The notes under the pieces were generated by a model, which saw nothing but the letters and a program-made list of their open reading frames with translations, made no database searches and was not told the origin of the DNA. From Azonexus hydrophilus (lineage in GTDB: Bacteria; Pseudomonadota; Gammaproteobacteria; Burkholderiales; Rhodocyclaceae), in assembly GCF_001956855.1 (NCBI RefSeq), contig NZ_MTHD01000003.1, positions 1-64,000 on the forward strand: a stretch of 64,000 nt of DNA, given 5' to 3'. Below are positions 1-11,066 of this stretch, piece after piece. The translations under genes were made by a program, and so were the position numbers. Numbering within the stretch: the stretch's first letter is position 1; every line of letters starts with the position of its first letter.

Positions 1-672
1 CCCCTCCAACCCCCCCAGTACCATCCCCACCCCGCGAAAATCCTGCCCGCGGGTGTATTCGCTGATCGTGACCACGCAGCGTAATCCTGCGGTCAACGCG
101 GATTTCAGGCCCATTTCCGAGTCTTCGATGGCCAGGCAGGCGCTTGCTGGCAGGGCGAGGCGGTTGAGGACCCACTGGTAGATGTCCGGAGCCGGTTTTT
201 TGGCCGGGACGATGTCGCCGGCGCCGATGATTTCGAACCAGCCGGGGGCGTCATCGCCGAGGTTGGCGCGGAGCAGGGCGTCGACGTTTTCGGGTGTGGT
301 GGTGGTGGCGATGGCCAGGCGGATGCCGGCTTGCCGGGCTTCTGCGATCAGTCGGGCGACGCCGGGGCGTAGCGGTAGCTGGCCCTGGTCGACCAGGTGC
401 AGGTAGTGCGCGGTCTTGATCTTGTGCAGTTGCGCGACCAGCGCGTCGAAGTCGGGGCGGGCGGCGATGGCCGGGGCGTACTGTGCGGCGTAGTGGCGGA
501 TGCGTTCCTTGCCGCCGGTGATGGCGAGCAGTTCGCCGTAGCGCTGTTCATCCCAGTGCCAGTCCAGCCCGCAGTCGCGGAAGGCGGCGTTGAAGGCCGG
601 TCGATGGCCGTCGCGCTCGGTTTCGGCGAGCGTGCCATCGACATCGAAAATCAGGGCTTGCAGATTGTTCAT
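1..672 (-). CDS. cbbY: CbbY-type HAD phosphatase (partial)
   Basis: A HAD-superfamily sugar phosphatase whose C-terminus runs off the left edge; 224 codons are visible. The start at 672 gives MNNLQALIFDVDGTLAETE, with the DxDGT nucleophile motif at residues 10-14. A Ser/Thr-rich motif II (IATTTT), a motif III lysine (PAKKPAPD) and motif IV (AIEDSEMG) follow. In phototrophs and chemoautotrophs CbbY removes xylulose-1,5-bisphosphate, a Rubisco inhibitor. The gene diverges from the Calvin-cycle operon starting at 851, which supports that role over a generic beta-phosphoglucomutase-like function. The substrate is inferred from context. Confidence 0.85.
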   Translation of the reverse strand, partial: MNNLQALIFDVDGTLAETERDGHRPAFNAAFRDCGLDWHWDEQRYGELLAITGGKERIRHYAAQYAPAIAARPDFDALVAQLHKIKTAHYLHLVDQGQLPLRPGVARLIAEARQAGIRLAIATTTTPENVDALLRANLGDDAPGWFEIIGAGDIVPAKKPAPDIYQWVLNRLALPASACLAIEDSEMGLKSALTAGLRCVVTISEYTRGQDFRGVGMVLGGLEG

Positions 673-743
673 GGCAGTGACGATAGCCACGCGCGCGCGT
701 TCGGGCCAGTCAATGTTGCTGATGCCTGGGTTCAGTGCTATTT

Positions 744-761
744 AATAAGACATGGCTTATT
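744..761. promoter_or_regulatory. Inverted repeat, candidate CbbR (LysR-type) operator
   Basis: The arms AATAAG and CTTATT flank six bases in the divergent 178-bp gap between cbbY and the cbb operon. The dyad contains a T-N11-A core of the kind LysR-family regulators bind. A smaller dyad (CTTA-AC-TAAG) lies at 788-797. CbbR control of divergent cbb promoters is established in proteobacteria. No cbbR gene is in the window, so the assignment is inference. Confidence 0.4.
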
Positions 762-850
762 TGCCAATTAAGAAAATCTGACTATGCCTTAACTAAGAAG
801 TCACTTACCTTTGTCCCCAATGCAGTAATACAACAATGACTGGAGACACC

Positions 851-1912
851 ATGCATATCGGACGCACCACCCTGTCGAAGTTCGTCATCGAGCAGACACG
901 CGGCGCGCACAGCGAGATGGGCGCCTTGCTCATCGACGTGGCGGCGGCGGTGAAGACCATTTCCGGTCTGGTCGGCAAGGGCGCGCTGAGCGGCTTTTCC
1001 GGTTCGATGGATTCGACCAATGTCCAGGGCGAGGTGCAGAAGAAGCTGGATGTGCTGACCAACGAGGCCATCCTGCGCCATTGCGAATGGGGCGGCCAGC
1101 TGGCCGGCATGGCGTCGGAGGAGATGGACGCGCCGTATGCGATTCCTGCCCAGTACCCGCGTGGCCGCTACCTGCTGATTTTCGATCCGCTCGACGGTTC
1201 GTCGAACAGCGACGTGAATGTTTCGGTCGGCACCATTTTTTCGATTTTGCAGCGGTCGACCGCAGGCGACGCCGAAGCGGCCGATTTCCTGCAGCCGGGG
1301 GCGCAGCAGATTGCTGCCGGCTACGCCATCTACGGCCCGTCGACGATGCTGGTGCTGACTGTCGGCAGCGGTACGCACGGGTTCACGCTGGATCGCGAGA
1401 GCGGCAATTTCATCCTGACGCATGCCGACATCCGCGTCCCGGAAGCCACCCGCGAGTTCGCCATCAACACCTCCAACGCGCGTTTCTGGGAGCCGCCGGT
1501 GCAGCGTTACGTTGCCGAATGCCAGGCGGGGAAGACCGGCGTTCGCGGCGAGGATTTCAACATGCGCTGGATCGCGTCGATGGTCGCCGAGGTGCACCGC
1601 ATCCTGATGCGCGGTGGCATCTTCATGTACCCCAAGGACAGCAAGGATCCGTCGCGTCCCGGTCGCCTGCGCCTGCTGTACGAAGCCAACCCGATGGCGA
1701 TGCTGGTCGAGCAGGCCGGCGGCGCGGCGAGTACCGGGCGCGGGCGTATCCTCGAGGTGGTCCCGGAGGCGCTGCATCAGCGCGTGCCGGTGATTCTCGG
1801 GTCGCGCGAGGAGGTCGAACGCGTCGAGCGCTACCACCACGATCACGATACCGGGGTCGACCGCCCCTACGTCTCGCCGCTGTTCGCCGAACGTTCGCTG
1901 TTCCGCGATTAG
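851..1912 (+). CDS. cbbF: Fructose-1,6-bisphosphatase class I (Calvin-cycle copy)
   Basis: Hydrolyses fructose-1,6-bisphosphate (and probably sedoheptulose-1,7-bisphosphate) in the regenerative part of the Calvin cycle. It is 353 aa, normal for class I FBPase. The metal/phosphate-binding motif FDPLDGSSN is at about residues 111-119, and the substrate region GGIFMYPKD lies further on. I chose ATG 851 over the in-frame ATG at 836 because GGAGA lies 5-6 bases before 851 and nothing like a ribosome site precedes 836. It is the first gene of an operon with phosphoribulokinase. A second FBPase is encoded at 23004-24017. Confidence 0.95.
   Translation: MHIGRTTLSKFVIEQTRGAHSEMGALLIDVAAAVKTISGLVGKGALSGFSGSMDSTNVQGEVQKKLDVLTNEAILRHCEWGGQLAGMASEEMDAPYAIPAQYPRGRYLLIFDPLDGSSNSDVNVSVGTIFSILQRSTAGDAEAADFLQPGAQQIAAGYAIYGPSTMLVLTVGSGTHGFTLDRESGNFILTHADIRVPEATREFAINTSNARFWEPPVQRYVAECQAGKTGVRGEDFNMRWIASMVAEVHRILMRGGIFMYPKDSKDPSRPGRLRLLYEANPMAMLVEQAGGAASTGRGRILEVVPEALHQRVPVILGSREEVERVERYHHDHDTGVDRPYVSPLFAERSLFRD
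1252..1263. repeat. Full copy of iterated palindrome GCGGTCGACCGC
   Basis: A perfect 12-bp palindrome inside cbbF. It is one of five full copies in the window and is treated as a dispersed repeat in the findings. Confidence 0.8.
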
Positions 1913-1945
1913 GCCACCGGATTTCCATTCAGCAGGGAGCGCAGC

Positions 1946-2818
1946 ATGTCCGTCAAACATCCCATCATCGCCATTACCGGCTCATCCGGTGCCGGCACCA
2001 GTACCGTGATGCAGAGTTTCCAGCACATCTTCCGTCGCGAGAAACTCAACGCGCAGATTGTCGAGGGCGATTCCTTCCATCGCTACGACCGGCTGAGCAT
2101 GCGCGCCGAGATGAAGGCGCAGGAAGAGCAGGGCAACCTGAACTTCAGCCATTTCGGCCCGGAGGCCAATCTGCTGGAGGAATTGCAGGATCTGTTCGTC
2201 AGCTACGGGCGCAGCGGCAGCGGCAAGGTGCGCAAGTACCTGCACGATGCCGGCGAGGCCGAACCCTGGGGCCAGGCGCCCGGCACCTTCACGCCCTGGC
2301 AGGAGATCGCCGGCGACACCGACCTGATGTTCTACGAAGGCCTGCACGGCGCCTGGGCCGGTGACGGCATCGACATTTCGGCGCAGGTCGACCTGTGCGT
2401 CGGCGTCGTGCCGATCATCAACCTGGAGTGGATCCAGAAGCTGCACCGCGACCAGAAGATGCGCGGCTACTCGCAGGAGGCGGTGACCGACACCATCCTG
2501 CGCCGCATGCCCGACTACGTCAGCCACCTGTGCCCGCAGTTCTCGCGCACGCATGTCAATTTCCAGCGCGTGCCGATCGTCGATACGTCGAACCCCTTCA
2601 TCGCCCGCGACATCCCGAGCGCCGACGAAAGCATGGTGGTGATCCGCTTCGCCAATCCGAAGGGCATCGACTTCCAGTACCTGCTGAACATCCTGCACGG
2701 CAGCATGCTGACCCGCCCGAACACGCTGGTCGTGCCCGGCGGCAAGATGGGCCTGGCGATGCAGATGATCTTCACGCCAATGGTGTTGCGTCTGATGGAC
2801 CAGAAGCGCCGCGCCTGA
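1946..2818 (+). CDS. cbbP: Phosphoribulokinase
   Basis: Phosphorylates ribulose-5-phosphate to ribulose-1,5-bisphosphate, the step specific to the Calvin cycle. At 290 aa it matches the short proteobacterial class I enzyme rather than the longer plant/cyanobacterial form. The P-loop GSSGAGTST is at residues 12-20, followed by the substrate region [10 protein letters not shown] and the acidic Walker-B-like [14 protein letters not shown] precedes the start. The gene lies 33 bp after cbbF and 22 bp before transketolase, so the three are probably co-transcribed. Its presence implies Rubisco elsewhere in the genome. Confidence 0.96.
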   Translation: MSVKHPIIAITGSSGAGTSTVMQSFQHIFRREKLNAQIVEGDSFHRYDRLSMRAEMKAQEEQGNLNFSHFGPEANLLEELQDLFVSYGRSGSGKVRKYLHDAGEAEPWGQAPGTFTPWQEIAGDTDLMFYEGLHGAWAGDGIDISAQVDLCVGVVPIINLEWIQKLHRDQKMRGYSQEAVTDTILRRMPDYVSHLCPQFSRTHVNFQRVPIVDTSNPFIARDIPSADESMVVIRFANPKGIDFQYLLNILHGSMLTRPNTLVVPGGKMGLAMQMIFTPMVLRLMDQKRRA

Positions 2819-2840
2819 ACCTGACCACAAGGAGAGCAAC

Positions 2841-4874
2841 ATGAATGCACCGATTTCCCGGCGCACGCTGGCCAACGCCCTGCGTTTTCTTGCGGTCGAC
2901 GCCGTCGAACAGGCAAAATCCGGCCACCCCGGCGCGCCGATGGGCATGGCCGACATCGCCGAAGTGCTGTGGCGCGATCATCTGCGCCACAACCCGGCCA
3001 ACCCGCAGTGGCCCGACCGCGACCGTTTCGTGCTGTCCAATGGTCACGGCTCGATGCTGCTTTACGCCCTGCTGCACCTGGCCGGTTACGATCTGCCGCT
3101 CGAACAGTTGCAGCGCTTCCGCCAGCTCGGCAGCAAGACCGCCGGCCATCCGGAAGTCGGCCATACGCCCGGGGTCGAGACGACCACCGGACCGCTCGGC
3201 CAGGGGCTGACCAACGCCGTCGGCATGGCGCTGGCGGAAAAGCTGCTGGCCCGCCGCTACAACCGGCCGGGGCTGGACATCGTCGATCACCGGACCTGGG
3301 TTTTTGTCGGCGATGGCTGCCTGATGGAAGGCATCAGCCACGAAGCCTGTTCGCTGGCCGGCGTCTGGGGGCTGGACAAGCTGACCTGCTTCTATGACGA
3401 CAACGGGATTTCGATCGACGGCCATGTCGACGGCTGGTTCCGCGACGACACGCCGGCCCGCTTCCGCGCTTATGGCTGGGACGTCATCGGCCCGATCGAC
3501 GGCCATGATGCCGTCGCCGTGGCGGCAGCGGTGGCCGAAGCGAAGACTTCGCGCGGCAAGCCGACGCTGATCGTCTGCCGGACGCAGATCGGCTGGGGTT
3601 CGCCGAACAAGGTGGGGACGCACGACGTGCATGGCGCGCCGCTCGGTGCCGCCGAAATCGCCGCGACCCGCGCCGCGCTCGACTGGCCGCATGCGCCGTT
3701 CGAGGTGCCGGCCGAGATTCGTGCCGCCTGGGACGCCAGCAGCGCCGGCGCCGCAGTCGAAGCCGAATGGCAGCAGCGGTTTGCCGCCTACCGTGCGCAA
3801 TATCCGGAGCTGGCGGCCGAGTTCGAACGCACGCAGGCCGGCGGCCTGCCGGAAGCCTGGCCGGAAATCCGCGGTGAACTGCTGTCGACCGCAGCAGCGA
3901 AGCGTGGCGGCATTGCCAGCCGCAAATCCTCGCAAAATTGCCTCGATTTCCTTGTCGACTGCGTGCCCGAACTGCTCGGCGGCTCGGCCGACCTGACCGG
4001 CTCCAACCTGACCGCCGGCAAGGGCAGCGTTGCCTGGCACGCCGCCGGCGAGCGGCTGCCGAACTATCTTTCTTACGGCGTGCGCGAATTCGGCATGAGC
4101 GCGATCATGAACGGCATCGCGCTGCACGGCGGGCTGATTCCGTACGGCGGCACCTTCGCGGTGTTTTCCGACTATGCGCGCAACGCCATCCGGATGAGCG
4201 CCTTGATGCAACAGCGCGTCATCTACGTGCTGACGCACGATTCGATCGGCCTCGGCGAGGACGGGCCGACGCACCAGCCGATCGAGCACGTCGGCAGCCT
4301 GCGCCTGATTCCCGGTCTCGATGTCTGGCGTCCGTGCGACGAGCTGGAAACGGCGGTGGCCTGGTGCGAATCGCTGGAACGTCGCGACGGCCCGGCGGCG
4401 CTGTTCCTGTCGCGGCAGAACCTGGAGCAATGTGGCGACCTGGCCGGCCGCGCCGCCGCCATCGCCCGCGGCGGTTACGTGCTGCGCGAAGCCGACGGCC
4501 CGCTGCAGGCGGTGATCATCGCCACCGGTTCGGAAATCGGGCTGGCGCTGACGGCGCAGCAGGAACTGGCTGCCCATGGCGTCGCCGTGCGCGTCGTCTC
4601 GATGCCGTGCTGCGAACGCTTCGACCGGCAGACGCCGGCGTGGAAGAAATCGGTGCTGCCGCCGGACATTCCGCGCATCGCCATCGAGGCCGGGCATCCC
4701 GATCCGTGGCGCAAATACGTCGGCATGGTCGGCGAAGTGGTCGGCATCGACAGCTTCGGCGCCTCCGGCCCGGCGCCGGCACTGTACGAACACTTCGGTC
4801 TGACCGCCGCACATCTGGCGCGCGTCGTTGTCGAAACCATTGCCCGCGAGAGCGCAAGCGACGGCGACTTCTGA
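2841..4874 (+). CDS. cbbT: Transketolase (Calvin-cycle copy)
   Basis: A thiamine-diphosphate enzyme moving two-carbon units between sugar phosphates to regenerate pentose phosphates. It is 677 aa, the usual length. SGHPGAPMG is at 27-35, the cofactor-binding GDGCLMEG begins at 157, and the C-terminal half carries the [14 protein letters not shown] signature. AAGGAGA precedes the ATG by a normal distance. A paralogue of similar length is at 16319-18322 on the other strand; operon position suggests this copy serves carbon fixation. Confidence 0.96.
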   Translation: MNAPISRRTLANALRFLAVDAVEQAKSGHPGAPMGMADIAEVLWRDHLRHNPANPQWPDRDRFVLSNGHGSMLLYALLHLAGYDLPLEQLQRFRQLGSKTAGHPEVGHTPGVETTTGPLGQGLTNAVGMALAEKLLARRYNRPGLDIVDHRTWVFVGDGCLMEGISHEACSLAGVWGLDKLTCFYDDNGISIDGHVDGWFRDDTPARFRAYGWDVIGPIDGHDAVAVAAAVAEAKTSRGKPTLIVCRTQIGWGSPNKVGTHDVHGAPLGAAEIAATRAALDWPHAPFEVPAEIRAAWDASSAGAAVEAEWQQRFAAYRAQYPELAAEFERTQAGGLPEAWPEIRGELLSTAAAKRGGIASRKSSQNCLDFLVDCVPELLGGSADLTGSNLTAGKGSVAWHAAGERLPNYLSYGVREFGMSAIMNGIALHGGLIPYGGTFAVFSDYARNAIRMSALMQQRVIYVLTHDSIGLGEDGPTHQPIEHVGSLRLIPGLDVWRPCDELETAVAWCESLERRDGPAALFLSRQNLEQCGDLAGRAAAIARGGYVLREADGPLQAVIIATGSEIGLALTAQQELAAHGVAVRVVSMPCCERFDRQTPAWKKSVLPPDIPRIAIEAGHPDPWRKYVGMVGEVVGIDSFGASGPAPALYEHFGLTAAHLARVVVETIARESASDGDF

Positions 4875-4904
4875 ATATTGCGGTCGACCCCGGAATTTCA
4901 TTAA

Positions 4905-5930
<1,026 letters not shown>

Positions 5931-5941
5931 AAGGAACGATC

Positions 5942-6979
5942 ATGGCCCTCATTTCCCTGCGCCAACTGCTCGACCACGCCGCCGAGCACAGTTACGGTCT
6001 ACCCGCTTTCAACGTCAATAACATGGAGCAGATCCAGGCCATCATGCAGGCCGCCGCAGCCTGCGACAGCCCGGTCATCCTGCAGGCTTCGGCCGGCGCG
6101 CGCAAATACGCCGGCGAGCCTTACCTGCGCAAGCTGGTCGAAGCCACCATCGAGCAATACCCGGACATCCCCGTCTGCCTGCACCAGGATCACGGCACGT
6201 CGCCGGCCGTCTGCCAGCAGTCGATGCGCAGCGGTTTCTCCAGCGTCATGATGGACGGCTCGCTCGGCACCGACGGCAAGACGCCGAGCAGTTACGACTA
6301 CAACGTCGAGGTGACGCGCAAGGTCGTCGAAATGGCCCACGCCATCGGCGTCTCGGTCGAAGGCGAACTCGGTTGCCTGGGTTCGCTGGAAACCGGCGAG
6401 GCCGGCGAGGAAGACGGCATCGGCGCCGCCGGCAAGCTCGACCACGCGCAAATGCTGACCGACCCGGAAGAAGCCGCCGACTTCGTCGCCAAAACCGGTG
6501 TCGATGCGCTGGCCATCGCCATCGGCACCAGCCACGGCGCCTACAAGTTCACCCGGCCGCCGACCGGCGAAATCCTCGCCATCGACCGCATCAAGGCGAT
6601 CCACGCGCGGATTCCGAACACTCATCTGGTCATGCACGGATCAAGTAGCGTGCCGCAGGAATGGCTGGCGATCATTCGCCAGTACGGCGGCGCGATCAAG
6701 GAAACCTACGGCGTGCCGGTCGAAGAGATCGTCGAAGGCATCCGCCACGGCGTGCGCAAGGTCAATATCGACACCGACATCCGCCTGGCGATGACCGGCG
6801 CGATGCGGCAGGCGATGGCCGAAAAGCCGGATGAATTCGACCCCCGGCATTTCTTCAAGGCCGCCGTTGCCGCCGCCCGCGACATCTGCCGCCAACGTTT
6901 CGAGGCCTTCGGCAGCGCCGGCCGGGCCAGCCGCATCAAACCCGTGGCACTGGAAAAAATGGCTGCAACCTACTGCTGA
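5942..6979 (+). CDS. cbbA: Fructose-bisphosphate aldolase class II (cbb copy)
   Basis: Condenses triose phosphates to fructose-1,6-bisphosphate and, in Calvin enzymes, to sedoheptulose-1,7-bisphosphate. It is 345 aa. Zinc-ligand region CLHQDHG is at about 79-85, and [12 protein letters not shown] is near the C-terminus. AAAGGA lies just before the ATG, 11 bp after cbbG. A close paralogue sits on the opposite strand at 8488-9552, so the two aldolases face each other across rpe and gph. Confidence 0.95.
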   Translation: MALISLRQLLDHAAEHSYGLPAFNVNNMEQIQAIMQAAAACDSPVILQASAGARKYAGEPYLRKLVEATIEQYPDIPVCLHQDHGTSPAVCQQSMRSGFSSVMMDGSLGTDGKTPSSYDYNVEVTRKVVEMAHAIGVSVEGELGCLGSLETGEAGEEDGIGAAGKLDHAQMLTDPEEAADFVAKTGVDALAIAIGTSHGAYKFTRPPTGEILAIDRIKAIHARIPNTHLVMHGSSSVPQEWLAIIRQYGGAIKETYGVPVEEIVEGIRHGVRKVNIDTDIRLAMTGAMRQAMAEKPDEFDPRHFFKAAVAAARDICRQRFEAFGSAGRASRIKPVALEKMAATYC

Positions 6980-7018
6980 CCAAACCGAGCATCACTCTGC
7001 GCGACCTTGCGTCGTTTT

Positions 7019-7046
7019 GGGCCCCGCTGGTCGGGGCCCCTTTTTT
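7019..7046 (+). terminator. Rho-independent terminator after cbbA
   Basis: The stem GGGCCCCG / CGGGGCCC has a five-base loop and is followed by six T. It divides the cbb genes into an upstream block (cbbF-P-T-G-A) and a downstream rpe-gph pair, perhaps as a partial attenuator because the next gene starts only 16 bases later. Confidence 0.85.
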
Positions 7047-7061
7047 GCGAAGGAGCCGTCC

Positions 7062-7766
7062 ATGGACGCACCGGAATACGTCATTGCCCCCAGCCTGCTG
7101 TCGGCCAATTTCGCCCGTCTGGGCGAGGAAGTCGTCAACGTCATCGCCGCCGGCGCCGACTGGATTCATTTCGACGTGATGGACAACCACTACGTCCCCA
7201 ACCTGACCATCGGGCCGCTGGTCTGCGAAGCGATCCGGCCGTGCACGATGGCGCCGATCGACGTTCATCTGATGGTCGAGCCGGTCGACCGGATCATTCC
7301 CGATTTTGCCCGCGCCGGTGCCGACATCATCACCTTTCATCCGGAAGCCTCGGCGCACGTTGACCGCAGCCTGTCGCTGATCCGCGATGCCGGTTGCCGC
7401 GCCGGCCTGGTGTTCAACCCGGCAACGCCGCTCAACTGGATGGATCACGTGCTGGACAAGCTCGACGTGGTTTTGCTGATGAGCGTCAATCCGGGGTTCG
7501 GCGGGCAGAAATTCATTCCCGGGACACTGGCCAAGGCACGGGCGGCGCGTGCGAAAATCAATGCCTACGAAAAGGAAACGGGGCGGCGCATCCGGCTGGA
7601 GATCGATGGTGGGGTCAACCCGGCCAACATCGCCGAAATCGCCGCCGCCGGGGTCGATGCCTTCGTCGCCGGTTCGGCGGTGTTCGGTGCCGGCCGCGAC
7701 GACGATCCGCACCGTTACGATACGATCATCCAGACATTGCGCCAGGCGCTCGGGAACCCCGCATGA
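7062..7766 (+). CDS. rpe: Ribulose-phosphate 3-epimerase
   Basis: Interconverts ribulose-5-phosphate and xylulose-5-phosphate. It is a 234 aa TIM barrel with APSLLSANF at the N-terminus, the [12 protein letters not shown] metal/substrate motif, VHLMVEP, and the phosphate-binding [16 protein letters not shown] precedes ATG 7062. The stop overlaps the start of the next gene (ATGA), implying translational coupling with the phosphoglycolate phosphatase, a typical cbbE-cbbZ arrangement. Confidence 0.95.
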   Translation: MDAPEYVIAPSLLSANFARLGEEVVNVIAAGADWIHFDVMDNHYVPNLTIGPLVCEAIRPCTMAPIDVHLMVEPVDRIIPDFARAGADIITFHPEASAHVDRSLSLIRDAGCRAGLVFNPATPLNWMDHVLDKLDVVLLMSVNPGFGGQKFIPGTLAKARAARAKINAYEKETGRRIRLEIDGGVNPANIAEIAAAGVDAFVAGSAVFGAGRDDDPHRYDTIIQTLRQALGNPA

Positions 7767-8425
7767 AATTCAGATCCGTAACCTTCGACCTCGACGGCAC
7801 CCTGCTCGACACCGTCGGCGACCTGACCGAAGCCTGCCGGCGGATGCTCGCCGAACTCGAACTGCCGACGCGCAGCGAAACGGAAATCCGCAGCTTCGTC
7901 GGCCAGGGCATGCTGGTGCTGGTGCAGCGCTGCCTCAATCGCGGCAGCCCGCCAGACGAGGCCCTGACGGCCCGCGCGGTGGCTGCCTTCAAGACTCACT
8001 ATGCTGCGGTCAACGGCGAAAATACGCAGTTTTTCCCGGGCGTGCGCGAAGGCCTCGACGCCTGGTACGCCACCGGCCTGCCGCTGGCCATCGTCACCAA
8101 CAAGCCGGAAGCCTTCACGCTGCCGCTACTGGAAAAGACCGGCCTGGCCCGCTATTTCCGCAGCGTCGTCGGCGGCGACACGACGCCGCAGCGCAAACCG
8201 CACCCGGCACCGCTGCTGCACGCCTGCGCGGCGCTGGGCGTCGACCCGGCCGACAACCTGCACATCGGCGATTCCCGCCACGATATCGAAACCGCACGCA
8301 ACGCCGGCTGCACCGTCTATTGCGTCCCCTACGGTTACAACGAAGGCGAAGCGGTACGGGCGGAAGACTGCGACGCGCTGGTCGCCGACCTGACGGTGGC
8401 GCTGCGGCTGGCGCACAGCGCCTGA
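7763..8425 (+). CDS. gph: Phosphoglycolate phosphatase
   Basis: A HAD phosphatase that dephosphorylates 2-phosphoglycolate from the Rubisco oxygenase reaction (cbbZ in autotrophs). It is 220 aa with DLDGT at 9-13, where D9 and D11 are nucleophile and acid/base. IVTNKPE is motif II, and [16 protein letters not shown] is motif IV. It overlaps rpe by four bases. The divergent cbbY at the left edge is a second HAD phosphatase of the same pathway. Confidence 0.93.
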   Translation: MKFRSVTFDLDGTLLDTVGDLTEACRRMLAELELPTRSETEIRSFVGQGMLVLVQRCLNRGSPPDEALTARAVAAFKTHYAAVNGENTQFFPGVREGLDAWYATGLPLAIVTNKPEAFTLPLLEKTGLARYFRSVVGGDTTPQRKPHPAPLLHACAALGVDPADNLHIGDSRHDIETARNAGCTVYCVPYGYNEGEAVRAEDCDALVADLTVALRLAHSA

Positions 8426-8430
8426 AATGG

Positions 8431-8456
8431 CAACAGCCACCCGAAGGTGGCTGTTG
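8431..8456. terminator. Bidirectional hairpin between convergent gph and fba
   Basis: An 11-bp perfect stem (CAACAGCCACC / GGTGGCTGTTG) has a four-base loop that reads C(TTCG)G on the minus strand. It lies directly after gph and about 30 bases beyond the stop of the minus-strand aldolase. No long T run follows, so efficiency is uncertain. Confidence 0.6.
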
Positions 8457-8487
8457 CGGTCAACGGTGAAAAAAGCGGGAAAAACGC

Positions 8488-9552
8488 TTACTTGACGATC
8501 TGGTTCAGCTCGCCCTTGGCGTAACGTTCGGCCATCTTCTCCAGCGGCACGACCTTGATCTTGCTTGCCTGGCCGGCGCAGCCGAAGGCTTCGTAGCGGG
8601 CGAGGCAGATCTTCTTGGCGGCTTCGCGGGCCGGCTTCAGGTAATCGCGCGGGTCGAACTTGGACGGGTTTTCGAACAGGTAGCGACGGACGGCGCCGGT
8701 CATGGCCAGGCGGATGTCGGTGTCGATGTTGATCTTGCGTACGCCGTTGGCGATGCCCTTGACGATTTCCTCGACCGGCACGCCGTAGGTTTCCTTCATG
8801 TCGCCGCCGAACTGGCGGATTTCGTCGAGCAGTTCCTGCGGCACCGACGACGAGCCATGCATTACCAGGTGGGTGTTCGGGATGCGCGCGTGGATTTCGG
8901 CGATGCGGTCGATGGCGAGGATGTCGCCGGTCGGCTTCTTGGTGAACTTGTAGGCGCCGTGGCTGGTGCCGATGGCGATGGCCAGCGCGTCGCAGTTGGT
9001 CTGCTTGACGAAGTCGGCGGCCTGCTCGACGTCGGTCAGCAGTTGTTCGCGGGTCATCACGCCGTCGGCGCCGTGGCCGTCTTCCTTGTCGCCCATCATC
9101 GTTTCCAGCGAACCGAGCACGCCCAGTTCGGCTTCGACCGAGACGCCGATGGCGTGCGAGAACTTGACGACCTCTTTCGACACCGCCACGTTGTATTCGT
9201 AGGAGGCGGTGGTCTTGCCGTCGGCTTCCAGCGAGCCGTCCATCATCACCGAGGTGAAGCCGGACTTGATCGCAGCCATGCAGATGGCCGGGCTCTGACC
9301 GTGGTCCTGGTGCATGACGACGGGGATGTGCGGGTAGGCTTCGAGCGCGGCCAGTATCTGGTGGCGCAGGAAGGGCTCACCGGCGTATTTGCGGGCGCCG
9401 GCCGAGGCCTGCATGATCACCGGCGCGTCGATCTGGTTCGCTGCTTCCATGATCGCCCACACCTGTTCCATGTTGTTGACGTTGAAGGCGGGCAGGCCAT
9501 AGTTGTTCTCGGCAGCGTGGTCGAGCAGTTGGCGCATGGAAACGAGCGGCAT
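8488..9552 (-). CDS. fba: Fructose-bisphosphate aldolase class II (second copy)
   Basis: A glycolytic/gluconeogenic class II aldolase of 354 aa, clearly homologous along its length to the cbb copy at 5942-6979. It shares [23 protein letters not shown] and [19 protein letters not shown] precedes the ATG. It is the last gene of the minus-strand series epd-pgk-(receiver/GGDEF)-pyk-fba; epd-pgk-fba order is a classic proteobacterial arrangement. Confidence 0.95.
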   Translation of the reverse strand: MPLVSMRQLLDHAAENNYGLPAFNVNNMEQVWAIMEAANQIDAPVIMQASAGARKYAGEPFLRHQILAALEAYPHIPVVMHQDHGQSPAICMAAIKSGFTSVMMDGSLEADGKTTASYEYNVAVSKEVVKFSHAIGVSVEAELGVLGSLETMMGDKEDGHGADGVMTREQLLTDVEQAADFVKQTNCDALAIAIGTSHGAYKFTKKPTGDILAIDRIAEIHARIPNTHLVMHGSSSVPQELLDEIRQFGGDMKETYGVPVEEIVKGIANGVRKINIDTDIRLAMTGAVRRYLFENPSKFDPRDYLKPAREAAKKICLARYEAFGCAGQASKIKVVPLEKMAERYAKGELNQIVK

Positions 9553-9598
9553 GGGGACTCCTGATTTCGGTAAGTTTCGGGTTCAGCCCGGTATTTTA

Positions 9599-11038
9599 TT
9601 ACGGTTGAGTGTTCAGATGGTCGCCGACGCGGACGATCTTCAGTGTATTGGTGCCGCCGATGCTGCCGATCGGTTCGCCGATGGTGAGCACGATCAGGTC
9701 GCCGAGTTCGACGACGCCACGCTCGATCAGCAGGCTTTCGGCCTCGGCCAGCAACTGGTCGCGGTCGGTATGCTGCTGGGCCATCAACAACGGGCGGACT
9801 TCGCGGTACAGGGCCATGCGCGACAGCGATACGGCATCCGGCGTCAGCGCGTAGATCGGCACGCCGCAGTTCAGGCGGCTCATCCACAGCGCGGTCGAAC
9901 CGGACTGGGTCAGCGCGGCGATGGCCTTGACCTTGAGGTGGTGCGCGGTCCAGATCGCGGCCATGGCGATCGACTGGTCGATGCGGGTGAAGATGCGGTC
10001 GAGGAATTCGCGGTCGAGCGTCACTTCGGCCGAGCGCTCGGCTTCGACGCAGATCCGCGCCATCGATTCGACCACCTCGACCGGGTACTTGCCGGCGGCG
10101 GTTTCGGCCGAGAGCATCACCGCGTCGGTGCCGTCGAGCACGGCGTTGGCGACGTCCGAGACTTCGGCGCGGGTCGGCACCGGCGACACGATCATCGATT
10201 CCATCATCTGCGTCGCAGTGATCGCCAGCTTGTTCTTGTCACGCGCCATGCGGATCATCTTCTTCTGCAGCGCCGGCACGGCGGCGTCGCCGACCTCGAC
10301 CGCAAGGTCGCCGCGGGCGACCATGACGCCGTCGGAGGCGTCGAGGATTTCGGCCATGTTGGTCACCGCCTCGACGCGCTCGATCTTGGCGATCAGCACC
10401 GCGTCGCTGCCGGCGGCGCGCAGCAGCTGGCGGGCCATGTACATGTCGGCGGCGCTCTTGGGGAAGGAGACGGCGACGAAGTCGACACCGATTTCGGCGG
10501 CGGTGCGGATGTCTTCCATGTCCTTGGCGGTCAGCGCCGGCGCGGTCAGGCCACCGCCCTGGCGGTTGATGCCCTTGTTGTTCGACAGGTCGCCGCCGAC
10601 CAGGACGCGGGTGTGGATTTCGGTGCCGCGGACGGCGTCGACCACAAGTTTCAGGCGGCCGTCGTCGAGCAGCAGGATATCGCCGGGGCGCACGTCCTTC
10701 GGCAGGTCCTTGTAGTCGAGGCCGACGCGTTCCTGGGTGCCGAGCGTGCAGGCGGCATCGAGGATGAAGGATTCACCGGCGGTAAGGAAGATCTTGTTGT
10801 TCTCGAACTTGCCGACGCGGATTTTCGGTCCCTGCAGGTCGCCGAGGATGCCGACAATGCGGCCATGCTTGGCGGCGGCAGCACGGATGCCTTCGGCGCG
10901 GGCGCGGTGATCGGCGGCGGTGCCGTGGGAGAAATTCATGCGGACGACGTCGACGCCGGCCTGCACCATGCGTTCGAGGACTTCCTGGGATGAGGAGGCG
11001 GGGCCGAGGGTGGCGACGATCTTGGTGTGGCGGGTCAT
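9599..11038 (-). CDS. pyk: Pyruvate kinase
   Basis: Converts phosphoenolpyruvate and ADP to pyruvate and ATP. It is 479 aa, standard for bacterial type II enzymes. The N-terminal TKIVATLGPAS, the MNFSHG motif, the catalytic-lysine region LIAKIERVEAV, and GVMVARGDLAVEVG are all visible. It starts 28 bp after the stop of the receiver-GGDEF gene and ends 46 bp before the aldolase start, so it is probably in one transcript with both. Confidence 0.95.
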   Translation of the reverse strand: MTRHTKIVATLGPASSSQEVLERMVQAGVDVVRMNFSHGTAADHRARAEGIRAAAAKHGRIVGILGDLQGPKIRVGKFENNKIFLTAGESFILDAACTLGTQERVGLDYKDLPKDVRPGDILLLDDGRLKLVVDAVRGTEIHTRVLVGGDLSNNKGINRQGGGLTAPALTAKDMEDIRTAAEIGVDFVAVSFPKSAADMYMARQLLRAAGSDAVLIAKIERVEAVTNMAEILDASDGVMVARGDLAVEVGDAAVPALQKKMIRMARDKNKLAITATQMMESMIVSPVPTRAEVSDVANAVLDGTDAVMLSAETAAGKYPVEVVESMARICVEAERSAEVTLDREFLDRIFTRIDQSIAMAAIWTAHHLKVKAIAALTQSGSTALWMSRLNCGVPIYALTPDAVSLSRMALYREVRPLLMAQQHTDRDQLLAEAESLLIERGVVELGDLIVLTIGEPIGSIGGTNTLKIVRVGDHLNTQP

Positions 11039-11066
11039 GTCTCTTCTCTTCTGGCTGTTGTGACGT

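Noticed and set aside
836-850. Upstream ATG extending fructose bisphosphatase by five codons
   Set aside because: There is no ribosome site before 836, whereas GGAGA precedes 851 at normal spacing.
2772-4901. A 709-codon open frame on the minus strand opposite transketolase
   Set aside because: It is antisense to a clearly real gene, has no family motifs and reflects the third-position GC bias of this genome. Similar long shadows at 782-1960 (-), 16310-18064 (+) and 33910-35769 (-) were left out for the same reason.
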